DNA of 64,000 nucleotides from Rhizobium tibeticum (GTDB lineage Bacteria; Pseudomonadota; Alphaproteobacteria; Rhizobiales; Rhizobiaceae). The position numbers and the translations under genes are program-made. The notes below the pieces were generated by a model, which did no database searches, had not been told where the DNA came from, and saw only the letters and a program-made list of their open reading frames with translations. Below are positions 9,544 through 18,799 of this stretch, piece by piece. The first letter of the stretch is position 1, and each line of letters starts with the position of its first letter. The DNA lies in NCBI RefSeq assembly GCF_900110205.1, contig NZ_FOCV01000015.1:62001-126000 (forward strand), read 5' to 3'.

Positions 9544-10650
9544 GTGAGAGTTGCAATCATTCATTACTGGCTCGTCGGAATGCGTGGTGGCGAGAAGGTT
9601 CTCGAAGCGCTTTGTGACATCTTCCCAAATGCTGACATATATACGCATGTGTGTGATCTCGCGGCGATTTCGGACAAGCTGAAGAGCCACAAGATCCAGA
9701 CCACCTTCATTGGCGCCCTGCCGTACGCCAGGAAAATGTACAAGAAATATTTGCCACTGATGCCAATGGCACTCGAGCAAATCGATCTTGGCGCCTACGA
9801 CCTTGTCATCAGCAGCGAATCGGGACCGGCAAAAGGGATCATCCCGACCTGCCCGGCCCTGCACGTCTGCTATTGCCATTCGCCGATGCGCTACATCTGG
9901 AACATGTACAACAGATATTATGACAGTTCCGGCCTCATGACGCGCCTGATGATGCCGCCTCTGGCGCACTATCTGAGGACCTGGGATGTTGCAACGGCCA
10001 ATCGCGTCGATGACTTTGTCGCGAACTCGGCAACTGTTGCCCAGCGTATCCGGCGCTATTATCGCCGTGACGCCTCGGTCATCCATCCGCCGGTCGATAC
10101 GGCTGCCTTCGCCCCCGTTTCGCCCTTGGAGGTCGGCGACTATCACCTGATGGTCGGCGAACTGGTCAGCTACAAGAGACCGGATTTGACAGTGGAGGCC
10201 TTCAACCGCCTGAAAGCCAAGCTCGTCATCATCGGCGGTGGCGAAATGCTCGAGCGGATTCGGCGGATCGCAGGTCCAACGGTGACGGTTCTGGGTTCGC
10301 AGCCGTTCGACGTTCTCAAACATCACTATGCGCGCTGCAAAGCGCTGGTGTTTCCGGGTGAGGAGGATTTCGGGATTGTCCCGGTCGAAGCGATGGCCAG
10401 CGGCCGACCGGTTATTGCATTTGGGCGTGGAGGCGCGACCGAAACCGTCGTTGCCAACAAGACAGGGGTCTTCTTCGCAAATCAGACGGTGGAAGAACTG
10501 ATTGATGCGGTGGAGCGGCTCGAGCGAATGGATTTCAATCCCGCAGACGCAGTGTCGCGCGCTGCAGATTTTCGCCGCGATGTGTTCGTCGGCCGCTTCC
10601 GCGCCTTCGTCGAGCGGGCCACCGGCACCGAGTTTGCGCTTCGCGCCTAA
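9544..10650 (+). CDS. Glycosyltransferase family 4
   Basis: The 368-residue protein shows the GT-B fold with an N-terminal HYWLVGMRGGEKVLEAL glycine-rich stretch, a CHSPMRYIWNMY motif seen in WbaZ-like mannosyl/rhamnosyl transferases and a C-terminal FPGEEDFGIVPVEAMA motif with the ExxE-type nucleotide-sugar contacts. I chose GTG 9544 because GGAG lies 6 bases upstream and the protein then begins with a normal first beta strand (VRVAIIHYW). It lies upstream of the ExoF-like gene by 24 bases and probably shares its transcript. The sugar donor is unknown. Confidence 0.87.
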   Translation: MRVAIIHYWLVGMRGGEKVLEALCDIFPNADIYTHVCDLAAISDKLKSHKIQTTFIGALPYARKMYKKYLPLMPMALEQIDLGAYDLVISSESGPAKGIIPTCPALHVCYCHSPMRYIWNMYNRYYDSSGLMTRLMMPPLAHYLRTWDVATANRVDDFVANSATVAQRIRRYYRRDASVIHPPVDTAAFAPVSPLEVGDYHLMVGELVSYKRPDLTVEAFNRLKAKLVIIGGGEMLERIRRIAGPTVTVLGSQPFDVLKHHYARCKALVFPGEEDFGIVPVEAMASGRPVIAFGRGGATETVVANKTGVFFANQTVEELIDAVERLERMDFNPADAVSRAADFRRDVFVGRFRAFVERATGTEFALRA

Positions 10651-10674
10651 CGGCCAAAACGCACGAGGATCTTG

Positions 10675-12054
10675 ATGACTGCGTCACGGAGTAGAAGCAT
10701 GCGAGACCGATGCCCGAGATCGTTCGACGAAATTCTGAGGCTGCTCAGACCATTTATTCGTTGCGTGGCAGCGGCATGCCTGATCTTTTGCACGAGCGCG
10801 GCAATGGCTGACGATTACATCCTCGGCCCTCAGGACATATTGAAGATACGCGTTTTCGAATGGCGGCCAACCACTGGAACAGCGTTCGAATGGGTACCGC
10901 TCACGGGCGATTTTTCTATCTCAGCGGCCGGAAATCTGTCGCTTCCGATCATTGGCACCATTCCGGCAGCGGGCAAGACGCTCGAACAGGTTTCTGCGAC
11001 GATTGGCGAGAGGCTCCAAAACCAAGTTGGGCTACAGAAGCGTCCGAACGCCGCAGTGGAAATCGCGTCTTATCGGCCGTTTTTTGTCACAGGCATGGTC
11101 GCCACTCCCGGGAAATACAATTTCAGCCCGGGATTGACGGTCGTGCAGGCACTGAGCATGGCCGGCGGCATCGGACCGGTCGATGCGAACTTGATTGGAT
11201 TACAACGCGATGCCTTGAATGGACGCGGCGACTTGCGGGCGCTGGAGGCGGAGCGTTTTGAACTCGTTGCGCGCCAGGCGCGCATCGACGCAATTCTCGC
11301 GAATGCCGCAGACGTCACCTTTCCATTGGAACTGACATCTCAGCAGGGGCAGCCGCGAATTGACAGGATGATGAAAGACGAGCAGGCACTCTTCGAGATG
11401 CGCGCCCGTTCGATGGACACCGAGATCGATGCGCTCAATCGGGCGAAATTGCTTGCGGTCAACCAGATCGATGCGTTGAAAGCAAAGGCCGCCTCGCTCG
11501 CAAAGCAGATTGAGCTCGCCAACAAGGATGTTGGATCCGTCAACAAGCTCGTATCGCAAGGGCTGACCGTATCGGCTCGCCAACTGGGGGCCAGTCAGAA
11601 CCTCGCCGAACTCGAAAGCCGCGACCTCGATGTCTCGCTCGCCATTTTGAAGACCCAGCAGGACATGACGAAGGTCGACCAGGATATCGGCGATGTACGC
11701 AACCGCTATCGCATCGATGCCCTCACTGAAGCCGCCCAATTGCGCGACCGTTTTGCTTCCAATGCCGAAAAAATCGCAACCGAGCGCGAACTTTTGAGAA
11801 ACCTGGAGGTGCGAGCCCCTGCCGCAATAGCTGCTCTGGAGGAAGACAAGGAAAGTTATGGCTTTGTAACGACGATCAACCGCGTCATCGACGGCAGCGC
11901 GGAAAGTCTTATTGTCAGCGACAACGATCCTGTATCGCCCGGCGACGTCATACGCGTCGAACGGCGTGAGCGAACGGTCCCTGGCGACAGTGTTAGCAGT
12001 AACGAAAAGGTTGCCCCAGGCGCTGGTCGTCGCGTTGCGCGTGCTGGCGAATAA
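10675..12054 (+). CDS. ExoF-like polysaccharide export outer membrane protein
   Basis: This 459-residue protein has a signal peptide ending near AMA-DD, then the polysaccharide-export domain that opens with YILGPQDILKIRVFEW, an SLBB-like segment (YNFSPGLTVVQALSMAGGIG) and a long coiled-coil region (about 210-400). That order matches ExoF of rhizobia, the periplasmic/outer membrane partner of ExoP. ATG 10675 is preceded by GAGG at 6 bases. Together with the ExoP-like protein at 4679-6340 it would form the export path for the polymer. It is a little longer than the ExoF proteins I recall (about 420 residues). Confidence 0.87.
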   Translation: MTASRSRSMRDRCPRSFDEILRLLRPFIRCVAAACLIFCTSAAMADDYILGPQDILKIRVFEWRPTTGTAFEWVPLTGDFSISAAGNLSLPIIGTIPAAGKTLEQVSATIGERLQNQVGLQKRPNAAVEIASYRPFFVTGMVATPGKYNFSPGLTVVQALSMAGGIGPVDANLIGLQRDALNGRGDLRALEAERFELVARQARIDAILANAADVTFPLELTSQQGQPRIDRMMKDEQALFEMRARSMDTEIDALNRAKLLAVNQIDALKAKAASLAKQIELANKDVGSVNKLVSQGLTVSARQLGASQNLAELESRDLDVSLAILKTQQDMTKVDQDIGDVRNRYRIDALTEAAQLRDRFASNAEKIATERELLRNLEVRAPAAIAALEEDKESYGFVTTINRVIDGSAESLIVSDNDPVSPGDVIRVERRERTVPGDSVSSNEKVAPGAGRRVARAGE

Positions 12055-12138
12055 GGCGGCCGCAATTCAGACTTGCCTCCGCCGCGCATATATCAGATGA
12101 TAGATGCGCGGGTTAGGGACGGAGGTCGGAGCAACCAT

Positions 12139-12426
12139 ATGGCGTGGGCGCTTCTTGTTTCATTTGTGATCGGTGCGGTCTGCGCGCTGCGCATGCCAAT
12201 TCTCGTTTTTACCCTTGTCGTTATTGCCGTGATGATTGCCTGTGGGGTCGCGAGCTATGCCACCGGCAGCAGTTTTCTGCACGCGATTGGATGGGGATTG
12301 ATCTTTGCCGCTGTCCTTGAGGCCGGCTACGTCTTTACTCACGGCGTCCTTTTTTTTCTCTATGCCCGGCGCGCGAACAATGAGCGTACCTCCCGCAAAG
12401 TTCACTCCAAGTATTCTGCCGATTAA
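12139..12426 (+). CDS. Small membrane protein, SyrA/ExoX-like
   Basis: The 95-residue product has two strongly hydrophobic segments, then a short basic tail (FLYARRANNERTSRK). Its second half (YATGSS..HAIGWGLIFAAVLEAGYVFTHGVLFFLYAR) follows the same pattern as the SyrA/ExoX-like protein at 20706-20999: tyrosine-rich loop, GLI, an L-x-x-GYV turn and a final aromatic helix. SyrA/ExoX proteins modulate exopolysaccharide synthesis post-transcriptionally or through the ExoS/ChvI pathway in Sinorhizobium. ATG 12139 has GGAG 7 bases upstream; the longer frame from 12073 lacks a site. It overlaps the convergent epimerase gene by 4 bases. The family call is by eye. Confidence 0.55.
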   Translation: MAWALLVSFVIGAVCALRMPILVFTLVVIAVMIACGVASYATGSSFLHAIGWGLIFAAVLEAGYVFTHGVLFFLYARRANNERTSRKVHSKYSAD

Positions 12427-13436
12427 GCAGGCTCTTCGCCGAGCCCCTGCGACGGCCGATGGTGCGTTTCGAGGCGTAGCCGTCCCAGCGCAAGCTCTTC
12501 GGCTTTTGCCATTCCATACCGAAAACGATAGCCCTCTGCCTTGAGCCGTTCGTTCGAAAACCGCATTCGCCAGAGCGGGCTCCTCAATGGAAGCGTTCGA
12601 AAGCGAAGGAAGTCGTGCATCCAATCCGCGATCCAGGGAAAGGCGAGTGTGCGAAAGCGATGATCGCCGGTGACCGCGAAGGCTTTCCGCATGAAGTCAA
12701 CGTGGCGGGGTGTCGGATAGTCGTCTTCCGCCAGATTGTAAACGCTGACGCTGCCTGGTCGTGACTGCCCCGCAATGCCGCGACGCATGAACCAGATGAA
12801 GGCATCGGAGACGTCGCCTACATAGATGTGATGGGCATGGCGGTGAGCAGCAAGCATGCGTTTTACCGGATTCCAGTCACGCACACTAACCATTTGGGAA
12901 ATATCGACCACGACGGCTGGGCGAAGGATCACATACCGAACCTTTTTTGCCACGTCGCGCAGCGCCAATTCGCCGGCAAGCTTGGTGCGTCCATACTCGC
13001 GCACGTAGTCAAGTGCCCAATACTCGGATCGGACGTCGCGATCAGGCGTCAGAACTTCGGATTCCTCGTCCACGTTAATTGATCGGCCACTCCCGTAGAC
13101 CGACACCGAACTCGCGTAGCAAAATACGGGAACATTCGCCCGCTCCGCAGCAGCGGCCAAGGCTCGTGTCGCCTCCACGTTGACCTGCTTCATACGGTCC
13201 TTCTTGCCGAGTTCAGCTGCAAGGTGAATGATGGCGTCGCAGCCAGCGACCAGGTCGTCGTAGTCGGGATTTCCGAGAAAGTCGACCTTTCGCCAGTCCA
13301 CCCCTTCGCCCGCGCCAATGGCTTGTGGGCGCGATGTGGTCGCCCGTACACGATAGCCGCGCTCGAGCAAATCGGCGGCCACAATCCGTCCTATGCGACC
13401 TGTGGCACCGGTCACAAGAACTGTGTTAGCCAGCAT
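12423..13436 (-). CDS. NAD-dependent epimerase/dehydratase (extended SDR)
   Basis: The 337-residue protein begins with a Rossmann motif (VTGATGRIGRI) and has the catalytic YGRTK (YxxxK) motif near residue 179, as in extended short-chain dehydrogenases that act on nucleotide sugars. Its ATG lies inside the end of the GMC oxidoreductase gene (11-base overlap), so the two are translationally coupled. They may act on the same sugar or polyol. The precise substrate cannot be inferred; the first glycines are consistent with NAD(P) binding. Confidence 0.83.
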   Translation of the reverse strand: MLANTVLVTGATGRIGRIVAADLLERGYRVRATTSRPQAIGAGEGVDWRKVDFLGNPDYDDLVAGCDAIIHLAAELGKKDRMKQVNVEATRALAAAAERANVPVFCYASSVSVYGSGRSINVDEESEVLTPDRDVRSEYWALDYVREYGRTKLAGELALRDVAKKVRYVILRPAVVVDISQMVSVRDWNPVKRMLAAHRHAHHIYVGDVSDAFIWFMRRGIAGQSRPGSVSVYNLAEDDYPTPRHVDFMRKAFAVTGDHRFRTLAFPWIADWMHDFLRFRTLPLRSPLWRMRFSNERLKAEGYRFRYGMAKAEELALGRLRLETHHRPSQGLGEEPA

Positions 13437-15066
13437 TGGCGGTCACCTTGGCTGGGACCGATCTTGTCATCCTGGCTTTCAAATGGTCAGCCAGTCGAAC
13501 CGCCATCGCGACAATCATTTGCGTGGGATTGCAATGGCCTGCTGTTGGGAAGACAGAACTGCCGGAAACGAAAAGGCCTCTTACGCCATGAACCTCACAA
13601 TTGGCGTCGACGACACTTTTGGCGGGATCAGACGACATACGCGTCGTACCCGTTGGGTGGGCGACATCGACAAAACTTTGAGGGATTTCGGCCCTGTCAC
13701 GCACCCAATCGGCGAGCGTTGGTTGCGGTAGCCCTATTCTGGCCAATTCGGCTGCCACGAGTTCGGCCATCCGATGCATGGTGCGAGCCTCGTCAGGATG
13801 GCTGCGCCAATCAACCCTTGGCAGCCTCATGCCAAGGCGATCGCGCCGATCAGACAGGGTGACGCGACTGTTGGCATCCGGGACTTGCTCGCACATGCAG
13901 TCCAGTGTCAGGTTCTCCAACTTGCGCGGAACACCATTTCGAGCCCCGAAGTAGTCCCTCGCTCCACGAATGATCAGCCCGCTATTGATGATCAGGCTGA
14001 TGGCGTCCCGCGGCAATCGCGGTGAGCGGCCGGCAAAGCGTCTGAGCGCGTCCCACGGATCATCTGGCGCGATGTCCTCGCCAAGCCATGCGGCACAGTT
14101 AAGGAGCGCTTCCCGTCTCTGGATGTCGGGGCTCAGCCTCAGGCCGGCACGGAAGAAACGACCCTTGACATTGTAACGCCCAAAACGGCGTTGCACGGCT
14201 TCGGAGCTGGCCAGCTTGAAAAATGCCGTTGGTCCGCGCAAATGATCCATAAGATAGCGCCCGACCTGGTCGCGATCATTGCCGAGACCGGCACGATTGC
14301 CTTTCTTCGAATTCAGGAGGATGCGGGCATTCTCTATACCACCGGCACAAAGCGCGATCGCCGAAGCGGCCAGCATGTGCTTGCGGCCGTCAAGCGTCGA
14401 AAATTCGAGGCCGCGCACAGCCGACGCCGCTTCGGTCGCCACGATGCGCTGCACGGTCGCACCGGTTACGAGCGTAATGTTTTTGCCGAGACGTGCAGCT
14501 AGATGACGGCCAAAGCGCATGTACTCGAATGGATAAGATTCGGCATCGTCGCGACTGAACTGCCAGAAAAACGGCAGTAGGAGTGACGGATCAACGTTCG
14601 TTTCAGGTGGCTTTTTGTTTGCAATCGCCCAGAATCGCTGATCGCTGAAACCGCTTCCGACGACGAGGCCAAGGTAGCCCGCACTGCGATCGAGATAGGG
14701 GATCATATCCTGCATCTCGATCGGCCAACCCGAGAAGGGCACCCAGGCTCGCTCCTCGAAATCAATCGCGTCGAAGCCGGCGCATCGCCCGCCCCAAGTG
14801 TGCGAACTTCCACCGAGGATACGGTTGCGAACCGACCACTGGTCCTTTGCGCGCGGCCGCCCGACATTCTCAATATCATCAAGGGCGTCAATGTCGGACT
14901 TGCGCTCCAGTCCGCCGCTTTCCAGAAGGACGACCTTCAGGCCCGAATTGGAAAGCTCCTGTGCCAATGTACTTCCTGCCGGACCAGACCCGACAATGCA
15001 CAAATCACATTTGAGAACAGGAAGTACAGTCGCCCCGCCCGCCGACTGCAAATCAATAATAGCCAT
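13426..15066 (-). CDS. GMC-family FAD-dependent oxidoreductase
   Basis: The 546-residue protein has an N-terminal FAD-binding motif (CIVGSGPAGSTLAQEL), a glycine-rich GGSSHTWGGRC segment and a C-terminal GMC domain with the active-site histidine region HPTGTTRMS and NPTQMIVAMA. Such enzymes oxidise alcohols, sugars or polyols using FAD. It sits between glycosyltransferase genes and is coupled to the epimerase, which suggests tailoring of a sugar precursor or of the polymer. ATG 15066 is preceded by AAAGGT at about 10 bases; a start at 15099 lacks a site. No export signal is obvious, so a cytoplasmic role is likely. Confidence 0.85.
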   Translation of the reverse strand: MAIIDLQSAGGATVLPVLKCDLCIVGSGPAGSTLAQELSNSGLKVVLLESGGLERKSDIDALDDIENVGRPRAKDQWSVRNRILGGSSHTWGGRCAGFDAIDFEERAWVPFSGWPIEMQDMIPYLDRSAGYLGLVVGSGFSDQRFWAIANKKPPETNVDPSLLLPFFWQFSRDDAESYPFEYMRFGRHLAARLGKNITLVTGATVQRIVATEAASAVRGLEFSTLDGRKHMLAASAIALCAGGIENARILLNSKKGNRAGLGNDRDQVGRYLMDHLRGPTAFFKLASSEAVQRRFGRYNVKGRFFRAGLRLSPDIQRREALLNCAAWLGEDIAPDDPWDALRRFAGRSPRLPRDAISLIINSGLIIRGARDYFGARNGVPRKLENLTLDCMCEQVPDANSRVTLSDRRDRLGMRLPRVDWRSHPDEARTMHRMAELVAAELARIGLPQPTLADWVRDRAEIPQSFVDVAHPTGTTRMSSDPAKSVVDANCEVHGVRGLFVSGSSVFPTAGHCNPTQMIVAMAVRLADHLKARMTRSVPAKVTANAG

Positions 15067-15253
15067 CGTACTGCGCACCTTTATTGTTGCATTTCGCACT
15101 GCAATGAATAACTATTCCAGCAAGCCAACAATATTTCTTCGTTCCGACAGTCAAATGACAGCGGCTCGATTAAGGGCGTTTCCCAGCATTTTCTGACATA
15201 ACTTTCCTATACCATAACTACGCAAATCGATCGGTTCAAGAGGACGTAGAAAG

Positions 15254-16399
15254 ATGGAAGCAGTAGCTGACGCATTGAGACGGAGTGATGCCGTTCTGCC
15301 CGACGCCCGCCGCAAGATTCTCTACATCCAGCCTGGCACGCATTCCTTTGCGGGAATTGAACGCGTTGTGGATACGATCTGCAGCAATCTCACTGAAAGA
15401 TATGGCAACGATTTTGAGATCGACGTGCTCTATACGACGAGCCACAACAACCGACCTGCGACGCGCATGTACAATGCCATCGATCGACGTCCGCGCAGTC
15501 GACTGGAGCTAATGCAAACATTCCGGGACGTCATTAAAAGCAAGGATTACAGCCTTGTCGTGGTGCCACAGATCGAACCTGCCGTCATTGCGATGGCCTC
15601 ATGTATCGGCCTGAGGCGGAATTTTGCCGTTCACCTGCATGGCAATCCTCAACGCGAACGCAGCCACATGAAGGCGCGCATCCTGTTCTTTCTCATGAAG
15701 GTTTTTTTTCTGCGGCGCACCTCGTGCATATTCGGGACGTCGCCGCGACAGCTCGAATCCTTCAGGTCAATGTTCTCCGGCCCTACCCCGCTGTATTGGG
15801 TTCCAAATCCGGTTCGCAAATTCGAAGGAATCGACAATGGCGTCGTTCGCGGGGAAGATGGTCGTGTGACGTTTGTGAATGTCGGTCGATTTTCTCACCA
15901 AAAGGGTCAGGACATCCTGCTCCAGGCTTTTGCCGAACTTTATAAGGTTCGCAAGAACGTCAGGCTCAAAATAGTCGGACACGGCGCAAACGAACCGGAA
16001 TTGCGGCACGCTATTCGGCGTCTTGGACTCGATGATGTCGCGACCATTGAGCACCATCCTGACAATCCTCAACCAGCTCTGACCACAAGCGACATATACG
16101 TGTCGACGTCGCGCTGGGAAGGCTGGTCACTTGTCATTTGCGAGGCATTGCGTTTCGGCTTACCCGTTATTGCCACAGATTGCGAGTTCGGACCCAGCGA
16201 TATTCTGATCGATGAGCGTCTTGGGCGCCTGGTGGCGGCCGATGGGGGCAAGGCGCTGGTCGACGCGATGGTCTATTATTGTGATCATCTCGATGCAGAA
16301 AGGGCGAGCGCACGATTCCGGCAAGCGTTCATCGACCGCTTCAGCATCGAAAACGTCTTGGACATCCACGCCGATGCACTGCGCGCTGCAGCACGCTAG
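15254..16399 (+). CDS. Glycosyltransferase family 4
   Basis: The 381-residue protein has GT-B features: an N-terminal LYIQPGTHSFAGIERVVDTI loop, a VGRFSHQKGQDILLQAF motif near residue 212 and a C-terminal SRWEGWSLVICEALRFGLPV segment that carries the ExxxxxxxE contacts. It transfers a sugar with retention of configuration, presumably to the lipid-linked repeat unit. A purine-rich AAGAGGA about 9 bases before ATG 15254 supports the start. It is divergent from the GMC gene, with 190 bases between them, and 36 bases from the start of the GH16 gene. Confidence 0.86.
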   Translation: MEAVADALRRSDAVLPDARRKILYIQPGTHSFAGIERVVDTICSNLTERYGNDFEIDVLYTTSHNNRPATRMYNAIDRRPRSRLELMQTFRDVIKSKDYSLVVVPQIEPAVIAMASCIGLRRNFAVHLHGNPQRERSHMKARILFFLMKVFFLRRTSCIFGTSPRQLESFRSMFSGPTPLYWVPNPVRKFEGIDNGVVRGEDGRVTFVNVGRFSHQKGQDILLQAFAELYKVRKNVRLKIVGHGANEPELRHAIRRLGLDDVATIEHHPDNPQPALTTSDIYVSTSRWEGWSLVICEALRFGLPVIATDCEFGPSDILIDERLGRLVAADGGKALVDAMVYYCDHLDAERASARFRQAFIDRFSIENVLDIHADALRAAAR

Positions 16400-16434
16400 T
16401 GTGCAATGATGACTCCCAAGCGATGAGGTTTCAG

Positions 16435-17364
16435 ATGCAGGAACAGAGCTTATCCCGACGACGCTTCGTCAAGGCGTCCACTGTTCTCTTTGGCATCAGC
16501 ATGGGCCTGCATTATCGATCGGCGCGTGCGGCGACGACGGATCCGACGGTTGGAAAAAAGCTCGTCTTCGATGACAATTTCAACAGGATCAACTGGGCGA
16601 TTTGGAACGCGGGGCCGAAGGCAAACACCGCCGACCCCGGCTTTTACGGACGTTCGGCATTTGCGCGAAAAGATGGCGAGGAAGGGTTCAACCCCTACGC
16701 AATCATCGACGATCCACAGGCGACGGACGGCAAGGCGCTACAAATCTCGGCCAAATACATCGGCGAGACCATGTCGGTTCCACATTATTACGGCAACACC
16801 TTAAGCGAATTCCAATGGATATCGGGCAACCTTCAGACCGCCCGCAGGGACGGCGTCGTCAGTAAGGGGTGGCGCACGGGCTACTTCGAGGCGAGGATGC
16901 TGTTTCCCAGGCATCCGCTGACCTGGCCGGCTTTCTGGCTCATGAACCGGCACAGTATTCTGGCGCCAAAGACCAGCATCGAACTGGATGTTGTGGAGCA
17001 TAAGGGGTGGGAGCCCACTGTCTACGGTGCCTATTTACACGAGTGGGGTGACCCCGGACAGCATCACGAGGGTACGGGCGTGACGACAGACGTCGATATG
17101 ACGCAAGGCTATTGCCGGTATGGTATACTTGTCGACGAAACAAAGTGCGTGCCGTATTTCGAGAGAAAGCCCGTCATCGACACGCGGACGGGTTTGCCCG
17201 CCAATTGGCCAATTCACCGCTCGGGTGAGCTCGACGTCGACGGCGATGTGTTCTGGCCGCTTCTTACGCTGGCTCTTCGCAGCGACGTTCCCTACCCAAA
17301 AGACTTAAGACCAGATCAATTGAGCACCGAGATGCGGGTTGATTACTTCCAGGCCTATCGATAA
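16435..17364 (+). CDS. Tat-exported GH16 family beta-glycanase
   Basis: The 309-residue protein starts with a twin-arginine signal (SRRRFVKAS, then a hydrophobic stretch ending in ARA-AT). The mature part has the GH16 active-site motif ELDVVE (ExDxxE) near residue 182, preceded by FWLMN. GH16 enzymes such as ExoK and ExsH cut nascent succinoglycan and set polymer size. I chose ATG 16435 because GAGG lies 6 bases upstream and the Tat motif then falls close to the start; GTG 16399 overlaps the previous stop. Export by Tat rather than by a type I system is notable. The exact substrate is unknown but is probably the polymer made by this locus. Confidence 0.85.
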   Translation: MQEQSLSRRRFVKASTVLFGISMGLHYRSARAATTDPTVGKKLVFDDNFNRINWAIWNAGPKANTADPGFYGRSAFARKDGEEGFNPYAIIDDPQATDGKALQISAKYIGETMSVPHYYGNTLSEFQWISGNLQTARRDGVVSKGWRTGYFEARMLFPRHPLTWPAFWLMNRHSILAPKTSIELDVVEHKGWEPTVYGAYLHEWGDPGQHHEGTGVTTDVDMTQGYCRYGILVDETKCVPYFERKPVIDTRTGLPANWPIHRSGELDVDGDVFWPLLTLALRSDVPYPKDLRPDQLSTEMRVDYFQAYR

Positions 17365-17410
17365 CGGCCAACGCACGCATTGCACCATTGCTGTCCCAGG
17401 GAATGTACCC

Positions 17411-18799
17411 ATGCGTATTGTGATGATTGGCTCGGGCTATGTCGGCCTTGTCTCCGGTGCCTGCCTCGCCGATTTCGGCCACCATGTCACCTGTGTCGAC
17501 AAGTCCGCCGCGAAGATCGACGCCCTCGAAGCCGGCAAGGTTCCGATTTTCGAACCCGGCCTTGATAACATCATCGACCATAACCGCAACGCCGGTCGCT
17601 TGGATTTTTCCAAGGAGCTGGCGGCATCCGTTGCGGAGGCTGAGGTCGTCTTCATCGCTGTCGGCACGCCGTCGCGGCGCGGCGATGGCCATGCCGACCT
17701 GAGTTACGTCTATGCCGCCGCCCGCGAGATCGCCGCGGCGGTCTGCGGATTTACTGTCGTCGTCACCAAGTCAACGGTTCCTGTCGGCACCGGCGACGAG
17801 ATCGAGCGCATCTTCCGCGAGGAATTCCCCGAGAAGGATATTTCCGTCGTCTCCAACCCGGAATTCCTGCGCGAAGGCGCCGCAATTACCGACTTCAAGC
17901 GCCCGGATCGCATCGTCCTTGGCACCGAGGAACCGCGCGCCGTGGAAATCATGCGCGAGGTCTATCGCCCGCTCTACCTCAACGAGGCACCGCTCTATTT
18001 CTGCGAACGCCGCACCTCCGAGCTGATCAAGTACGCGGCCAACGCCTTCCTGGCAATGAAGATCACCTTCATCAACGAGATCGCCGACCTTTGCGAGCAG
18101 ATCGGCGCCGACGTGCAGAAGGTGGCCAAGGGCATCGGCATGGACAAGCGCATCGGCGACAAGTTCCTGCATGCCGGCCCCGGCTACGGCGGCTCGTGCT
18201 TCCCCAAGGATACACTGGCGCTGGTCAAGACCGCACAGGATCATGACAGCCCGGTTCGCCTCATCGAGACGACGGTCGCAATCAACGACAACCGCAAGCG
18301 CGCCATGGGCCGCAAGGTCATCGCCGCCTGCGACGGCACTGTTCGCGGCAAGAAGATTGCCATCCTCGGCCTGACCTTCAAGCCGAACACCGACGACATG
18401 CGCGACGCGCCATCGATCACCATCATCCAGGCGCTGCTGGACGGTGGCGCCAACGTCCACGCCTACGATCCGGAAGGCATGGAGATGGCGAAGGAGGTCA
18501 TCGGCTCGATCACCTATGGCAACGACCCCTACGAGATCGCCGAAGACGCCGACGCCATCGTCATCGTCACCGAATGGGACGAATTCCGAGCGCTCGATCT
18601 CAAGCGGATGAAGTCGCTCGTGAAAACCCCGACGATCGTCGACCTGCGCAATATCTATCCCGTCGCCGAAGTGACCAAGCATGGCTTTGCCTATTTCGCT
18701 ATCGGAAAGAAGAACGAGAAGCAGCGATACGCCGAAGGCTCCCGGAGCGCGACGATCCGGAAAATTCATCCGCGATCTGTCAGGCGCCAAGCGTGTTAG
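17411..18799 (+). CDS. ugd: UDP-glucose 6-dehydrogenase
   Basis: The protein converts UDP-glucose to UDP-glucuronate with two NAD. It has the N-terminal Rossmann motif (MIGSGYVGLVSGACLA), the catalytic cysteine motif GPGYGGSCFPKDT near residue 260 and conserved RRTSELIKYAANAFLA. ATG 17411 has a GGGA box upstream. At 462 residues it is about 25-30 longer than usual: after YFAIGKK the tail is basic, matches no part of the family I know, and may come from a recombination or frameshift at the 3' end. It provides UDP-glucuronate for an acidic exopolysaccharide. Its stop overlaps the convergent polymerase gene by 4 bases. In rhizobia the gene is also called rkpK. Confidence 0.92.
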   Translation: MRIVMIGSGYVGLVSGACLADFGHHVTCVDKSAAKIDALEAGKVPIFEPGLDNIIDHNRNAGRLDFSKELAASVAEAEVVFIAVGTPSRRGDGHADLSYVYAAAREIAAAVCGFTVVVTKSTVPVGTGDEIERIFREEFPEKDISVVSNPEFLREGAAITDFKRPDRIVLGTEEPRAVEIMREVYRPLYLNEAPLYFCERRTSELIKYAANAFLAMKITFINEIADLCEQIGADVQKVAKGIGMDKRIGDKFLHAGPGYGGSCFPKDTLALVKTAQDHDSPVRLIETTVAINDNRKRAMGRKVIAACDGTVRGKKIAILGLTFKPNTDDMRDAPSITIIQALLDGGANVHAYDPEGMEMAKEVIGSITYGNDPYEIAEDADAIVIVTEWDEFRALDLKRMKSLVKTPTIVDLRNIYPVAEVTKHGFAYFAIGKKNEKQRYAEGSRSATIRKIHPRSVRRQAC

